This document shows positions 34,406-48,394 of a stretch of DNA of 64,000 nucleotides, one piece after another. The number at the start of each line of letters is the position of its first letter. Within the stretch, counting starts at the first letter, position 1. Source of the stretch: Lingula anatina (Eukaryota; Brachiopoda; Lingulata; Lingulida; Lingulidae); NCBI RefSeq assembly GCF_001039355.2, contig NW_019776153.1, forward strand, positions 16,134 to 80,133, in the 5' to 3' direction. The notes beneath the pieces were generated by a model, which saw nothing but the letters and a program-made list of their open reading frames with translations, ran no database searches and was not told where the DNA came from. The translations under genes and the position numbers were made by a program.

Positions 34406-37268
34406 GATTCAGCGAAGTGTGAAGCTGGCAATCTGAAATGACGGCGTGCGTATCTGTATTTTACACATGCATACAATGCATTGTGAACGCAGAGCAGCAA
34501 GTTACATGTAGCGGGTAATAATTTATCAGATCGCACCATTTCGTCGCCCCCTTCAGATTGGCGGAATTAAAACTCTTTAAGTTTTTACTTTGATGTTTGC
34601 ATGGAGCCTGCGCGTCCCAACCAAAATAGCCAATGCGCCAGTAACTCTCTGACTTTCATTTCAGAGGTATTGATACCTATGACAAAATTGACGAAATTCA
34701 TTAAAAGATCTCCCGAGTCCCGGACCGTAGGCTTGGGGGTATTTTCGGCATCAAAGCACCACAAAAGCGCCTTGATTACTGTTTATTTGACTTCATCTTT
34801 GAAGCTGAGAGTTTCATTCGAAATTCGAATTGTGTCCGCTATTGAAATGCGTTGAAGCGCTTGCGTTACACGACTTCTTAATTGAACCCCGCTTGCTCCC
34901 CACTTAAAGACCGTCCACCGGGCGTTGCGACGGAGGGGAAATCATAATAAGATGTGTTAAAGCGTCGCCTGTGTTAACAATGTTTCAATTTCTTCACAAG
35001 CGACCGCACTATACTAAACCAGTGTTCTTCGTTCTTGTTTGAAATTTGTCATTTGCTTCGTAAGTGGACAACTATATATCTTTTTGTTTGACAAAAGGCT
35101 GTCAATACGTGTTGGTATTATTAACACGATATAAAACATAATCTCTTGTGTATGTGGGTTAAAGTGTTATTTCATCATTTGCAATTTATTCGATTTTCAA
35201 TAATATTTTAATTTATTTATATGAGGTAACACGTTATTTCTACTTCAAATGAGTGATAAATTTATTTCGATTTATTACAGAGAGGACATTTTCTTTTATT
35301 TTTCAAGAAGATCATCGTGCTTACGGACGGCTCTTGATCTCATTTTACGGTCTCAGGTCTCAGGCTCAGTTCCACAATCTTCAAGGTCTATGTCACAAAT
35401 ATAGTGCACATTTTGACGATGTAGCTTTACGTGATTTTTAGCTCTACCCTGCGAGTGCCCAAGTTGAGATAAATGTTTAAATATCGACACTGGTGTCGTG
35501 TGAATAGGGCAGCACGCAGTGTTGGACTCTCGTTTGTTTCATGCAGCGTTCATGTGCTTGCATTCATCGCCATTTTTTACTAACATTAAGATAATTTACA
35601 AAGTACTTCCCCTCCTTTTCTATTTCTCTGTCCCTTTCCACTCTTTCTTTTATTTCCCCCTCTCTCTTCCTTCCGATCTCCTCTCCCTCTGTCCAACCCC
35701 CTCACTCAACCATCACCCCCTCCCCCAATTTTCATCAGCAAGGTACCATTCTCCCCAACTGTCGGCATCCCTTTGATGTTCCCCCCTTAACACTTGTTAT
35801 GCCTGACTTCAAAGACGACGTAGCGCTCTCGTGCAGGTAGCTTCACGTTCTAGCAGTATCAGTTAAGTAGCCTGTTAACCTGGACATTCGCAGCAAAACG
35901 AACGAGACAAATGGTTTATTTTATCGAATTGAAGTTAATCTGAAACATACTTTGTTTACTTAGATATCCTTGGGCCAAAAGCCCTGCAGAAATTCGCCAA
36001 AAGCGCCGAAACGTTCTTCAGAATTTTTTTTCTGGGGTATCATGCGCGAATCCTTGCAAAATAATTTCTTCCATAATCATTTTCTCTTTGATGAATAATC
36101 AAAGGAATCGTCGTGGAATATTTACATGCGCTCGTGCCTTGAATTTTCGCTTTGGTGTTTAGTCCAAAGGAACACAAAACAAGAACAAGAATTCCACAGG
36201 CTTATTATTGTTCACAGCAGAAACAAATTGTATTTATAAAATAGAACAAAGTACCTGTAAAAACAGCTTTAATTCGTTACTGTTGGCCTCGTTGGCAGAC
36301 AGTCATTAGTGCTCCTGAGGTGCTTCGCGCCTCACTAATCAGCAATATATTTATATCCACAAAGAATATGTTGAAGACAGGTAGAAAGAAAGCCACAAAT
36401 GAGTCACATTGTCTTAAAGCACGGCGGGACGGGGGGTTGTGCTAACGGATTAATTAATATGAATGTAGGTAACACGACCGGGGGGACATTACTGCACGAC
36501 ATGGGGATGAACGCGGAATGAGGAAATAACAATGAGATTCGGTGGCTGATGTGAACTTTCATATATCTACACGGAAAACAGTAGCTGCAAAAAGACCGGA
36601 ATCCCTTTGAAGGGGGACCTCTAATATGTAGCAGATTTTTCAGATCCCTTGAACTTCTTCAGAGAGGAGAGCAATCTGTCACTGCATATCATCATTATTA
36701 ATTCGCGTCTCCTTTTCTCTCCACGGCCCAGTGCCTCATTCCTAGCGTTCCATTACATTGGGACTAATTCTTCTTAACTTTGATTTCTATAATTTTGTTT
36801 GTTGTTTTGAGAAAAGGTCTTTGGAGGTTGTTGCCGAGAGGCTCGGGTACTAGTTCACGTTACTGAATCTGGAGTGAGTTCGCTGGAATTGTGAATAAGT
36901 GACTGATGGAGAGAGTGGGGGAGGTGGGGTCAAGGGTAACAATGTCATATTTCGACGAGGGCATTAATACGTTTTTTAATACTTAACCTCATTTGAATGT
37001 TTTTGAATAAATAGACAAATAAGTTTAAATTTATGTTTAATTCAAAGGAACATGCAGTGGACAAACAGTTTATAAAGATAAAACAATCATCAATCAAATA
37101 ATTCAGAGATTGATGCAAATATTGACAAATTATTATTTCTAGTTTTGTAAATTATCATGGTGTAACAGGGAGATATTGTAGTTTGCAATAACCACCCGGA
37201 TGTGTGATGAAACTATACATCTTATACAAATGAAATACCTTCAACTATTTTTCTGAATCCTAATTAAT

Positions 37269-37312
<44 letters not shown>

Positions 37313-40300
37313 CAGTGGAGTCCAGGTCTTCACCACACACCATAGAACAATGCCCCCAGATAACAAACAGCAAAATATATTTTGGGAAATAATAAGAAAC
37401 AACTTAAGATGATAAACAACAGGCCAACGCAGCGCTCAGAAAGAGCGGGGAATGTACTGCAAGGCGTTTCTGCAGATTAATACTAAAAAGCAAACTCTTT
37501 GACTGAGCACAAATTGTCAATCAAACGACCAAGCATCAAAGCGCCCGAAACCTGCCAATCTGTTCCCCCTTTAACCAGAGGCGATCCGAGCCATTAAGTA
37601 CACGCGAAACAGTTGCACATAGTGCTCTGATCAAGACCTTAGTATGCCGTCAAACTTGACATTAACGAACCGACCCAGCGCAGTTACACCTGGGCTCTGA
37701 AGAAACGTCTTGGGACCAAGATTCGGGGCACGGTATCTAACCCTTGAAACCCTGGGGGAAGAATTCCGTAGAACGCCCCCGCCTCTCCAACAACCAGAAG
37801 TCATATGCTATAAAAAGAGTATTTTAATAACAATTTAATTTGCCAAACGGCATCAGTGTGGGTAAATAGTTCGTTTATGAGATACATGTTTTTTTTTTCT
37901 AGATTGTCACATATTGGTTTAATGTTTCAATTTAACCCACGTTTTCATGTCAGCTGATCAGTTAGAAGAAATTTCTGGTTCAAGTGAGCCCGACGCGGAA
38001 TAGAGTGGATAAGCAACAAGCGGAGGTTCGTTACAAACAGAAGATCAAAGCCCACTGGTGGTAAGAGAGCCGTAATTAGAATCGTTAGTCTAACTAATCA
38101 AATCACGGTGAGTAACAGGAGAAACCTTTGATAAAGTCGACCCTTCTCTCCACGTGCTACAAGAAAACTTTGAGGGAGCCAACGCCGCTATGATCACGAG
38201 GGGCCACGAGGTTGTGCTTTCAAAAATAACAGGTTTGCAACTTAACAGAGAGGAGGGCAGGCGTCGTGACTCCAAGTCCCTCACCCTCCTCTACCCCCCT
38301 CACACACACACACACGCACGCACGCACGCACGCACGCACACACCATCTCTATAACCGCCCCTTTCCACCCCTTGTCAGTCAAAATCTTGGTGGCCCAAGA
38401 AAGTCAAGAAAGGTCTGAAATTCACAGGCATGTATTGTAATAAATATAGTAAAGTTGAGCCTCTGTGTGTTCAATGTGAATACTGCACCGCACAATCTGA
38501 ACGTTATGATCATCATTTATACTGCATTCTGTGTCAAAGTATTGCTCTAAAATACGGGGAGGGAAATGTGCAATTTCAATCAAGACTGATTTAAAAGAAT
38601 CAGCCAGAATAAATATGTGTCCATGTTGACTCAAATGACGTAAGATGCCTATCGCGGTACAAAAGAAACATTTACCCGACACGACACATATATTGTTATA
38701 TTTTAGCAAAATGAGGTATTTGATCCCTGTGCACTATATGCACTTTGTGGATTTTAAAAAGATATCCCCTTTTTTCTGTTATATACATATATATCATGTA
38801 CATATATCATCTCTGCGTGCTCTATTCTTAGATCATTGGCATTGTATCAAAATTTGCTAATTTATTTATAAAAAAATGAATAAATAATAATTTGCAATGC
38901 GTAGGTAATTTATGTATCATTTAGGCGCCTTAGAACATGTTTGAAAGGACGACTTGGGAGCTTTTTTCACTGGCCAAGGCCATGCAGTCCTATTTCTACT
39001 GATCAACTTTGTGAAAAAGTGCCAATATGATAGGGTGTCAGAAATTATCAACAGACTGATTATATGTGACGCAATCAAATCCGTATGGTGACGTCACAAA
39101 GCACAAATCGGTTACACTGGCGTTTTTAAATTGTTTACTTTGTCAAAATGGTAAGAGTGTATACTATTAACAATCTCAGTGACCAACAAATCAAGCCAAA
39201 ATTTCAGAAGATCAGACATTGTAAGACACCTAATGGATATTCATTAATGGATTGATTTATTTTTTGAAGATCTAGATTTAGGCTATTTGGCTATTCAAAC
39301 ATTTAGGGTAGATGTTCGATCTCCATTCTATGAAAGCAAGCGTACCAACCAGACTGATCCTGCGTTAGAATAATTGTAACGCAGCGCCCATGAGCGGCTA
39401 TTTTCACCGAGATGATTACATTTTCAGCTTCCCATAAATTTTGCTACTGTTTTCCTGTGATTGTTTTCCTTAAGGCCCTGTCGCACGTGCACATACAATG
39501 GCTACAGAAAGCGGCTAACCTAAGTAAACAAATAAAGTTTGTTTAAAACTTTTCACGCGTGTTAGCCCCTGTGGCTCCTGCCGCAGGTGGGAGGATTTCT
39601 GCATTTGGGATTTCCATCACTTCTCATCATTTCCTACATGTAATAGTAAAACAAGGCCCCGTATTCAGTTAGATTCAAAACAACATCAAAATTATTATTA
39701 ATAGTAGTATACATGTTTGTCCTAATATAAGAATATAATCTAATTCGTTTTTCCCATCTTTAATTCCGCGTTTTTTTAATTCGTCATGCCCAAAAGTGAA
39801 AAGCGAGCCCGCGGGTCATAGACAGTGTCTGATAGACTGAAATCAAATCGTTTTCCTGGACTGACCGTACAATATGCATTCAGCAGCTTGATTGCAATTA
39901 AACGATCAATAACTTCATAAATATTTGACGCCTGTGACAGGAGCATCTAGAAGTTCTCTAACCCACAGTGTCAGAGTTGGAGCTCATTTTCACACCTGAG
40001 TGGAGACAGGAATTCCCATCTCGGCTTTCCCCCGAGTTTCTCCACAATGAAAAGGGCGCGTACAAAGCTTCAACATTAGGCCGTCAATGCACTACAATGG
40101 GAAATAGGCTGTAATGTGCCAGTAATGATGCTTACTTTCCACTCGCCTCAGCTACGCGACTCAAAGCGAACAAGAATGGGGACCCGCGTTTGAGCTCTCG
40201 TCATCAAAGGCGAGTGGCCATAGGCGCTTACTGGAGCGCGTTCCATCTGTTTTCTTCCCCCCAAAGAGCGTCCTTTTCACACATGCACAAGACCCTGAAT

Positions 40301-43300
40301 GCATCTTAGATCGTGCAAGCATATGGCGAGAAGAGTAGAGAAAGGACAGGATCAAAAGAGGCCCAATTATGCACACAATGCTAGTGTACTCATTCTCTGT
40401 ATTCTATCCTCTCCATATCAAGGACATGTGTTTGACTCTTCGCTCCTCACGTTACGGAGGCTGGCTCTTCTGAAAAACACCTTCTCTTTGAAGCTAAAAA
40501 CCTTCCCTTCTCCAAGAATGCGAGCTCTTTTATCTATATTACACCCAGTGCCCCATCCCTTGTTGTACGGGTTATGTTGACATTCTTATCATTTAGCCGC
40601 CTAATATAAACAATTTTCTGTTGTAATATTTGGTGTTATTTGAGAGTGTGAAGATCTGAAGGAAAAAATGATGTTGCGGCGGCGCCATGGTATGCGACCA
40701 ACCCAAGACGTTCCCATTCCTATCCGCTTGACACGATCTTGTCCCTAATTTCCATTTGTCTACAACACCTGGTTGGCAAAAGCTCAACTTATTCACCACA
40801 CAAATTTTCAATTTGAAATTTTTAAAAAACAATATTTAGGCTTTCCAGATCGCCTACTTTTATTTTGCCTGTGAACGCTTTATCTACTGTTTAATGTATG
40901 GCCACTTGTTCACTCTTTTCATTCATTCATTCATTCATTCATTCATTCTTTCTTTCTTTCCTTTTTATTTTCTTCTCAGCCAGTTTTTCCACATGTACTT
41001 GATTTTAAAGAAACTCACCTTCGATTCCGTTTTCCAGGCCGTTGGCAAAGAAAATCTTGATATTGCCTCGTTTAAATCCATTATTTCGAAGCATTCCATA
41101 AAACTCTATAATGTTTTGCTTGTGTCTCATCAAGCTCCCGTGTTTGTCCCAGCCTCCAGAGAGCAAGACAGCATGGTCGCAAATCTCGAACACACGACAT
41201 CTCGTCCTAACGATATCGTGCGTGGTTTCACACCGTCGTGTGTTTTCAGCGATTGGATCACAATATAATTTAGACATTTCGCTTTCGGGTCTAGTTTCGG
41301 GACAGGCTCCAAAGTCAGGGATGTTGTTCCGACAGGAAAGTAATTGCGTCCGTTTGTTGCTGCCTTCCCCGTGTTCGTAGACCAGAGGTAAAAAGTTGAT
41401 CTCGCAGCGTCTGGCGAAGTTCTTACGTTTCCGTCGACTTTCTAGAGCATTCTTGCACCTTTTCTTAAGAGCGAGACTCAGACACTCGTCGTCCCCTAAA
41501 ATCGAAAAAAAGTAGATCTCATCAGTGATTCAGTTGAGACAAGTATTCCTTGACCGTTACATGAAGTGGTTTCCTTTTGTTAAAAACAATCAACCCTTCC
41601 TTGGATCATAACCGTCTTTGGAGACAAAAAATGTTACAAGGACTAAAAGGACATAAAAATATTTAAATTAGGCCAGTGAGGACATTCCTGCTGTTTCTAC
41701 CAATACGAAACCCCTTTGATCAATCCCATCTCAGGAACGCAACAAGTAAATAAAATACAGGGGTCACAAGGAATGAAATAAAATCATTTACTTTCAATTA
41801 ATGGAAATTTTGTGGATTAAAGAAACAAATATGCTGTTAGATGTAATAGGAAGTCACTTTGATCATTCTTGTCCCTTATGTCGTGATTTAACCGTACAGA
41901 CGACAATATAGGACTGATAAACAGACAGAAAAGTGTCTTTTTGACTTAAGATGTCATCGACGGAGACGGAAACAACACCGGTTAAAATGGTGAAATACAA
42001 AATGAAGAGTTTGCCAACGAGAAGACTTTAAAGGATGCAAATGTGGTATTGCTTTAAGCAATCGATTGATGCATAACACAAAAAAGATTAACAAAAATGG
42101 TGCTTAGATAATGATTTTCTTAAAAATAACGTTAGGCACTTTAAACATCATCCAATGTTTCCTTCGACTTTTGATCTTTTCCCATCTTTTCCAGTGCATT
42201 ATGGACAAACTTCCAAGGCACATCATGGCAAAGAGTACACCCGACTCTCAGAATAGGCTTATTACCAGTAACCAGATTAACATCAATAAGTTAAACTCCT
42301 CTTTGACGCTAATCGCTCTCAATTTGTGCTTGTTACGTGCAGTGCTAACATTGATTATCATGAAAGAAAGTGTATTTTGGTATGTTTTTGAACTGTTAAT
42401 TTGATTTGTCGCAAGAGAGACAGAGAAAGAGAGATGGAAAAAGAAAAAGAAGGCATCTATTTTCATTGTCGATACTTTGGTGTCGGACGATGAAATAAAA
42501 TAAAACATACACTCCTCTGTTCCATAAATCTCTCGTTATAGCTTGACACATATTTCGTCAGACATGTTCACATCCTGAACTCACCGGGCCCGCTGCGCCG
42601 CCGGTGAGAGAGTAATTTCTACAGTAACTTGAATGGATTATCAAATCCTATGACGGCGAACTCTTCACGGACAAGAACGTACTTTAATAAACCACTCGTC
42701 GTAATCGGAACTATTTTCGGGTGGCGGTGTTTTTGAACTTGACAAATGAGCATTAATGAAAACGCATCTAAAGCATACCAGCTTGTGAAAAAATCGTTTT
42801 CCGGTTCACACTTATTTTAGGAACATAAGCCATGGTGTCGTCGACAAACGAGCCGTGAAACATTTGAGGAAGTGTGGAAATCATGTGCCCCATCTTTCAA
42901 GCGAAATTTTAAGAAGAAAAATCTAAAGATAGACCAAAGTAATTGTCTGACACGTGCAAATGAGTGACAGAGATATTTTTGCAACAATCATGCCTAAAAC
43001 CAAAACATTAATTCATGTCGAACGTTTTCATGCTTAATCATTGAAAGATGTGTAAAAAGTGGGTGAAAATTTTGAGCTCTGCTGTAGACTAGTAACCCAA
43101 CCCCTCTGATGAGTTTAACAGCTCTCAACAGTTGTTTAAACAGTTTAAAACACAACATTTATCCCACAGAGGAGAGCCTGCCACATTACGGCTTCATGAC
43201 ATATGCCTAAGGTTAACCTTTGTCTGAGGGGAGAGAACGAGAGAGAGAGAGAGAGAGATGAAGGAAGAGGGAGAGAGTGGCGGAGGTGGTGAAAGAGAGA

Positions 43301-46300
43301 ATCTTTTTTTGTATGAAATGGGTTAACCTCTCTATCACAGAAAATGATTAGGTAGTTATATTATTATTATTTTATTATTATTATTATTATTATACAATGT
43401 ATGTAACTAGACTCCCGTGCTAGTACTCCAGTAAAACCACTAAACTGCTCGCTTGAACGCAAAGTAAACCCGAACTCATGATATTATGTGTCAACAGGCT
43501 CTTGTCGTAAACCGGAAGACTCATAAGAGCGTAGAAATCAAAAATCATCTTCAAAGACCTCTTGGGAGATGTGGATATAACCATGAGGGTGACACGCTCG
43601 AGAGTCACTCCTATTAAGTGATGAAAGTTTAGAAATCACCCACTTGAAGGCGTGCCGCGCGGAGGTGTGTGTGAGGGGAGATTAAGGCACAGCGTCCTCG
43701 AATTCTCAAGTGGGTTTAATCCGCCGGTTGAGAGGGCGGAGTGGGGTGTTCGGTAGCGGGGAAAGTGCACGGTCCACTGGGCTATACATACACACCGGGA
43801 GAGCTGGGGAACGCTTCTGGCTTTGTCAATGTTTGATTTTAATTTAATTAAGTAAAATTCATTTTTTATCCTGTTTTTTTTCTCAACTGGATGACTTATC
43901 CGTATAAGGATTTTTTTTTTTTTTTGGGGGGGGGGTCAAATATAGTGTGTCTGTGTGTAGGCCTATGTATGACTGTGTGTTTGAGAGAGAGAGATGACAA
44001 AAAAGTCTGACTTTCTCAGGTATCAAATCATATTTGATCTCGTAAATACAGGTGTACGGGATCGAATGCAAGTGAAAGGAATCCCCAAAACCCACATCCC
44101 AAAATACTGCGGAAATCCGCCGGCTTGCTTTCTCAACGTCGTGTTCCGCAGGTGTGAAGGAAACGAAATTAATTCATGCTTGAAAAAAAAAATAAAACAG
44201 AAAAAAAAAACTGAGTGAAAAGAGAGCGCCCCGGTGTGTGCAGTGAAACCTTACGCCTTTGATGTTTGCTAGCTTAGATAATCGCAGCGATTTATTTTTT
44301 GTGGAAAGAAAATACCGGTCTAATCAACAGTGATTTGGACGACAATTCGTAACAGGTATGAGGTGTCTTAGTCTGCCTCTCACTGTGACTCATGCTTTTT
44401 AAACAAATAGAATAACAGTTACTGGGGAAGAATCCGTTAAGACGCGTTGAGAAATTGCTATCACTATCGCTTAATGACCCTCTCGCTTAATAAGGATAAT
44501 ATTTTGATATTGACCGAGTTGGGGCGTAGGAACCTGCACATAGTTTGAAGTTGAATAGAATTTTTAGTAAGCTCTAATAATCTTTTCTAAACCAGCCAAT
44601 TTGTCACTGGGGTTGGGTTTCTGTCGGTTTGAGCTCTATTGAAAAAAGGGCGAGTCTCTAGTCAAAGAAGAGCGGGACGCCCTTGTGAAACGTTATTTAC
44701 TATGAGTTCCTGAGTCAATACTACTGTTGACAATTTGGTGAAGAAATTAGAAGGTAGTGCCTTTGATCGAACAACCAAAGTCCTGTGTTTGTGTGTGTGT
44801 AAGCGAGAGTGAGCTTACTGTCTCAGTCTGTGAGGAGTTCAGTTTTCCTGCGATCTCATGATCGCCGCGAGTAGGAGTGAACACACATAGGAACACCGAA
44901 ATGAAAAACTGCAAAGAAAAGATCAAAAGAACGCTCCTTTTGAAGTGTATAAGAAATTAGGCACATCAAAACCAGCCCAATTAGCTTTTTTATTACCTGT
45001 TACGTTATCTCAACGGCCGGCAGTGTCCATGACCTCGTCTTACTTCTATAAATTAAAATTAAACTGAACTTCTTTCAGTCCTAAGGCAATCAGACGATAA
45101 AATCGGGCAGCGTTTTCCCGCCGGGTTGAATGCTGTTAATTTGTCGTCTGCCCAGCTTAACAAGTCGTCACGTGCTCATCTGATTACAATCTCTCTCTTT
45201 CATACTCAAAAGCCACCGCAAATGAAGGTTTACCGTCCGAAATGGCCGTGACACAGTGTTTAAAGTTTGATGGTTTTAGAAGAGAGGTCAAAACGCATAA
45301 AGCACAAAGTCGGGCTGTTTGGAGATTAAAAGGGGGTCCCGCAGCGCCCAATTGACCGTGTAATGATGGGCAGGGAAAGGGGGACGTAATCTCGTGGTTT
45401 GGGAGGGATGATGACTGGTGAAATATTGTGATGGAAGGATAATTGCGGCGACCGGTCGAAAACCCATCTCCAAATAATTTTAGTCAGTTTCGTGGGGTTT
45501 AAGCAACCGTGATGGCGGCTTATTTCTTGGGCTATTAACACCATATGTATGACCATTACCAGATCTTGTGAATGGAATTTAGTGAACTCTTTATTTCAAA
45601 ATTCAATATGGGTATAGCTAAAAAGTCAAAGATTTAGCGTCTCTTTCCCAACTGTTGGGTTTCAAACGAAGTCGAAGCAAAGCCATATCACTTCGGCTGA
45701 GTGCATTTATTCGAGAAGCTTTAACGTCTAGTATCACTCTAAATAACGGTTTAATTTGTAGGTTTTAGCAACGAGTTGTTTACGAAAAAACTCAATCTTC
45801 GTTCTTTCTCATGGAGCCTAAACGTACTTCAAATCACTCGTTCTTGTAAATCTGGCAAGCGGCGTATTGAAAAGTAATTAGGTTTCCTGGGTCCCCTATT
45901 ATTTCACAGATAAGATACGGCGCGCAAGCAGAGCTCTTGTAGCACGGGATTAAATTTTATCAAAGAAATAACTGTTTAGGGGTAACGGCCAAGTGGTAAT
46001 AGTCCGCTTATGTCTTTATGAAAAGGTACACTAATTTATTGGTGATTTGGGGGGTTAAAGCACTCTGGAACTGACTTTTCTTAGGACGAAATAGGCTTCG
46101 ACATTGCGGACTCTTTAGCAAATAGCTTGTGGCACTGAATGAGTTGAAATGTAAGCGGGTTTACGCATGAATAAAACCAAAATAGTTTTATGTACCGCTA
46201 GTTTAAATTTTATTTGCAACATTAAGAAGAAAATATTGTCATTTTTAAAAGTCATTTCGCAACGCACGCGTGGACAGAAAAGAGTGTTTTTTCTAAAACC

Positions 46301-48230
46301 CTGGGGAACGCTGAGAAGCCTTTCAAGACTACACGGGATCGTATGTGCACGCTGCTGGCATGGCACAGTTCGCCACCTTAAGCATTTGCAGGTAGCGTTC
46401 GCTGGGATGAAAAGCGTTCAGGTGCTTTGAAGTTGCAATAAAACCATCACAAGCAAGCACCGTATCTCCTTTGTATCCGACTATTCTCCTCTTCCTTGCG
46501 GCATCCAGCCGGCGTGTAGGACAGAAAAAAGGAGTAAAAAGAACCATGTTTTCCAGAAAATTTAACATATTAATTCGCCTGTCGACAAGAGGAGTTGAAG
46601 GCCCCGTGTACAACGCGGTCACGCTACATGTGCGCCGCCGGGGACAAAAGGAAGGGGGGATCGGCGGCTTATTTGACACACTCGATACACGAAGGCTCAA
46701 TGGTTTTGACAAGTACAGGGACACTCGAGTGTACACAGCGGCAAGTATCACAGGGCAGTGAGGAACAAGAGGTTGTCTTCTGTCTCATATAATGCCATTA
46801 TTTGATCGGGGTGATTGGACTGAGATACACTCCATGATCAAGAGTACATCACCACACCATCTTCTGGTTAGAAATTTTTGGAGTGCGAAGACATGTATGA
46901 AAACGATTTTAGTCTAGATTCTATGTCCTTGGCATGTGTGCTTATATCAAATCTTTTATGTGACTCATCGCCCGCATGCGTAAAGACACTGGAAACTCAC
47001 ATACATGACACATATACGAGTTATCTGTTTGTGTTGTTTATTTATTTATATAACGGTGCAGTTAGTAACCAAAAGTTATGATTGTACAGGTGAATATCTG
47101 CCAAGCGATCTGAATCTGTATGAGACTCTTTTAATACCTGTATAAAAAGAACATGTAGAAACAACACATGTCAAATACGACCTCGCGCCACTGTTGACTT
47201 TTTTCTTCAAAAATAAGATAACAGACAAAACCGCCACACGGAGAGACACGGTGCTAATAATCATAAAACGAGACAGCCTGCAATTCTGATAATTAGAATC
47301 ACACTTTAATGCCGTTTCGTATTTTAATTTCAGACATTCCCCTATTTATTCATTCGCGTCAAACAGAAGACGCGGGCACATCAAAGGAATGGCCCTCTTC
47401 TATGCTATCTTTCCACACAGGTGCTATACAATGTACACCTCTCACGGGGATGTAACATTCTATAAATCCCGACCATTTTATCTCCGTCACCCATGTTTTC
47501 TCTCCATGTTCTCACAACTCGGCACTCGGGCCGCCAGGAGACTGGGCAGAGTTTCCCTGACCAACTCCTACTCTGAAACGCCAAGGTGTGATATTTAATG
47601 GGCCGCAGATCCTTCAATACAATTTGCTTGCGTTTAACTAGGTAACAACACGGCACGTTGAACGCGTTAACATGACTACTCCGATTCCTTGGGTAGTCCT
47701 GCTTTCATTACAACACACTAACAAGGGAAGAGAATGAAAATACTACACTTATATTATATACCAACAAATGAGAATAGAAACGCCGAATCAATATTTGAGG
47801 CCTTCGGCAGGGTGCCGATTAGGAGTGCGCCGTAATTGGTTGTCGGTCCCTTTGATGTTTAGTTAAAAGTGACCTATTAACAGCCCGTATTTACCAGCAA
47901 TGAGCGCGGACCACAATGACAGCGTTGACGTTGATGGTCAAGACAACACCATGGGGTATCACTGTGGTCGTAGTCGCTCCTGTCCAAACTTGGGGAAAAG
48001 CCCCTAAGCTCCCATATCCATTGAGCATATTATAAATCCTTTTCCGATGCCTTCTACGATGCCCCCCTTTCTCTCTCTCTCACCTATCGATCTGGTCAAA
48101 GATATATTTATATAGACATATATACACGAGAGGATGGACACAAGCACTACACTACGTGAGGGACTCGTTGAGCTTATCACAGTGGTTGGTAAATGCTACG
48201 GCTATCGTTTTTCTTCTTACTGTCCCTTGC

Positions 48231-48270
<40 letters not shown>

Positions 48271-48346
48271 GGGGAGGGAGAAAGGCCACTCCCTCGCTTT
48301 TTTAAAGGTTTGGATGACTGTCAGAGCCATTGGATAAGTGTGTATC

Positions 48347-48394
<48 letters not shown>

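Noticed and set aside
34162-34539. ORFs rich in Ser-Leu, Arg-Glu or His-Thr repeats
   Set aside because: They are direct translations of CT, GA and GT microsatellites, with an undetermined base nearby.
38300-38343. CRISPR-like periodic repeat
   Set aside because: It is a CACG/CA microsatellite without spacers in an animal genome.
46329-46792. Overlapping ORFs of 96-140 codons on both strands
   Set aside because: Both strands are open, there is no domain, and the stretch lies inside a large intron, consistent with GC-rich chance openness.
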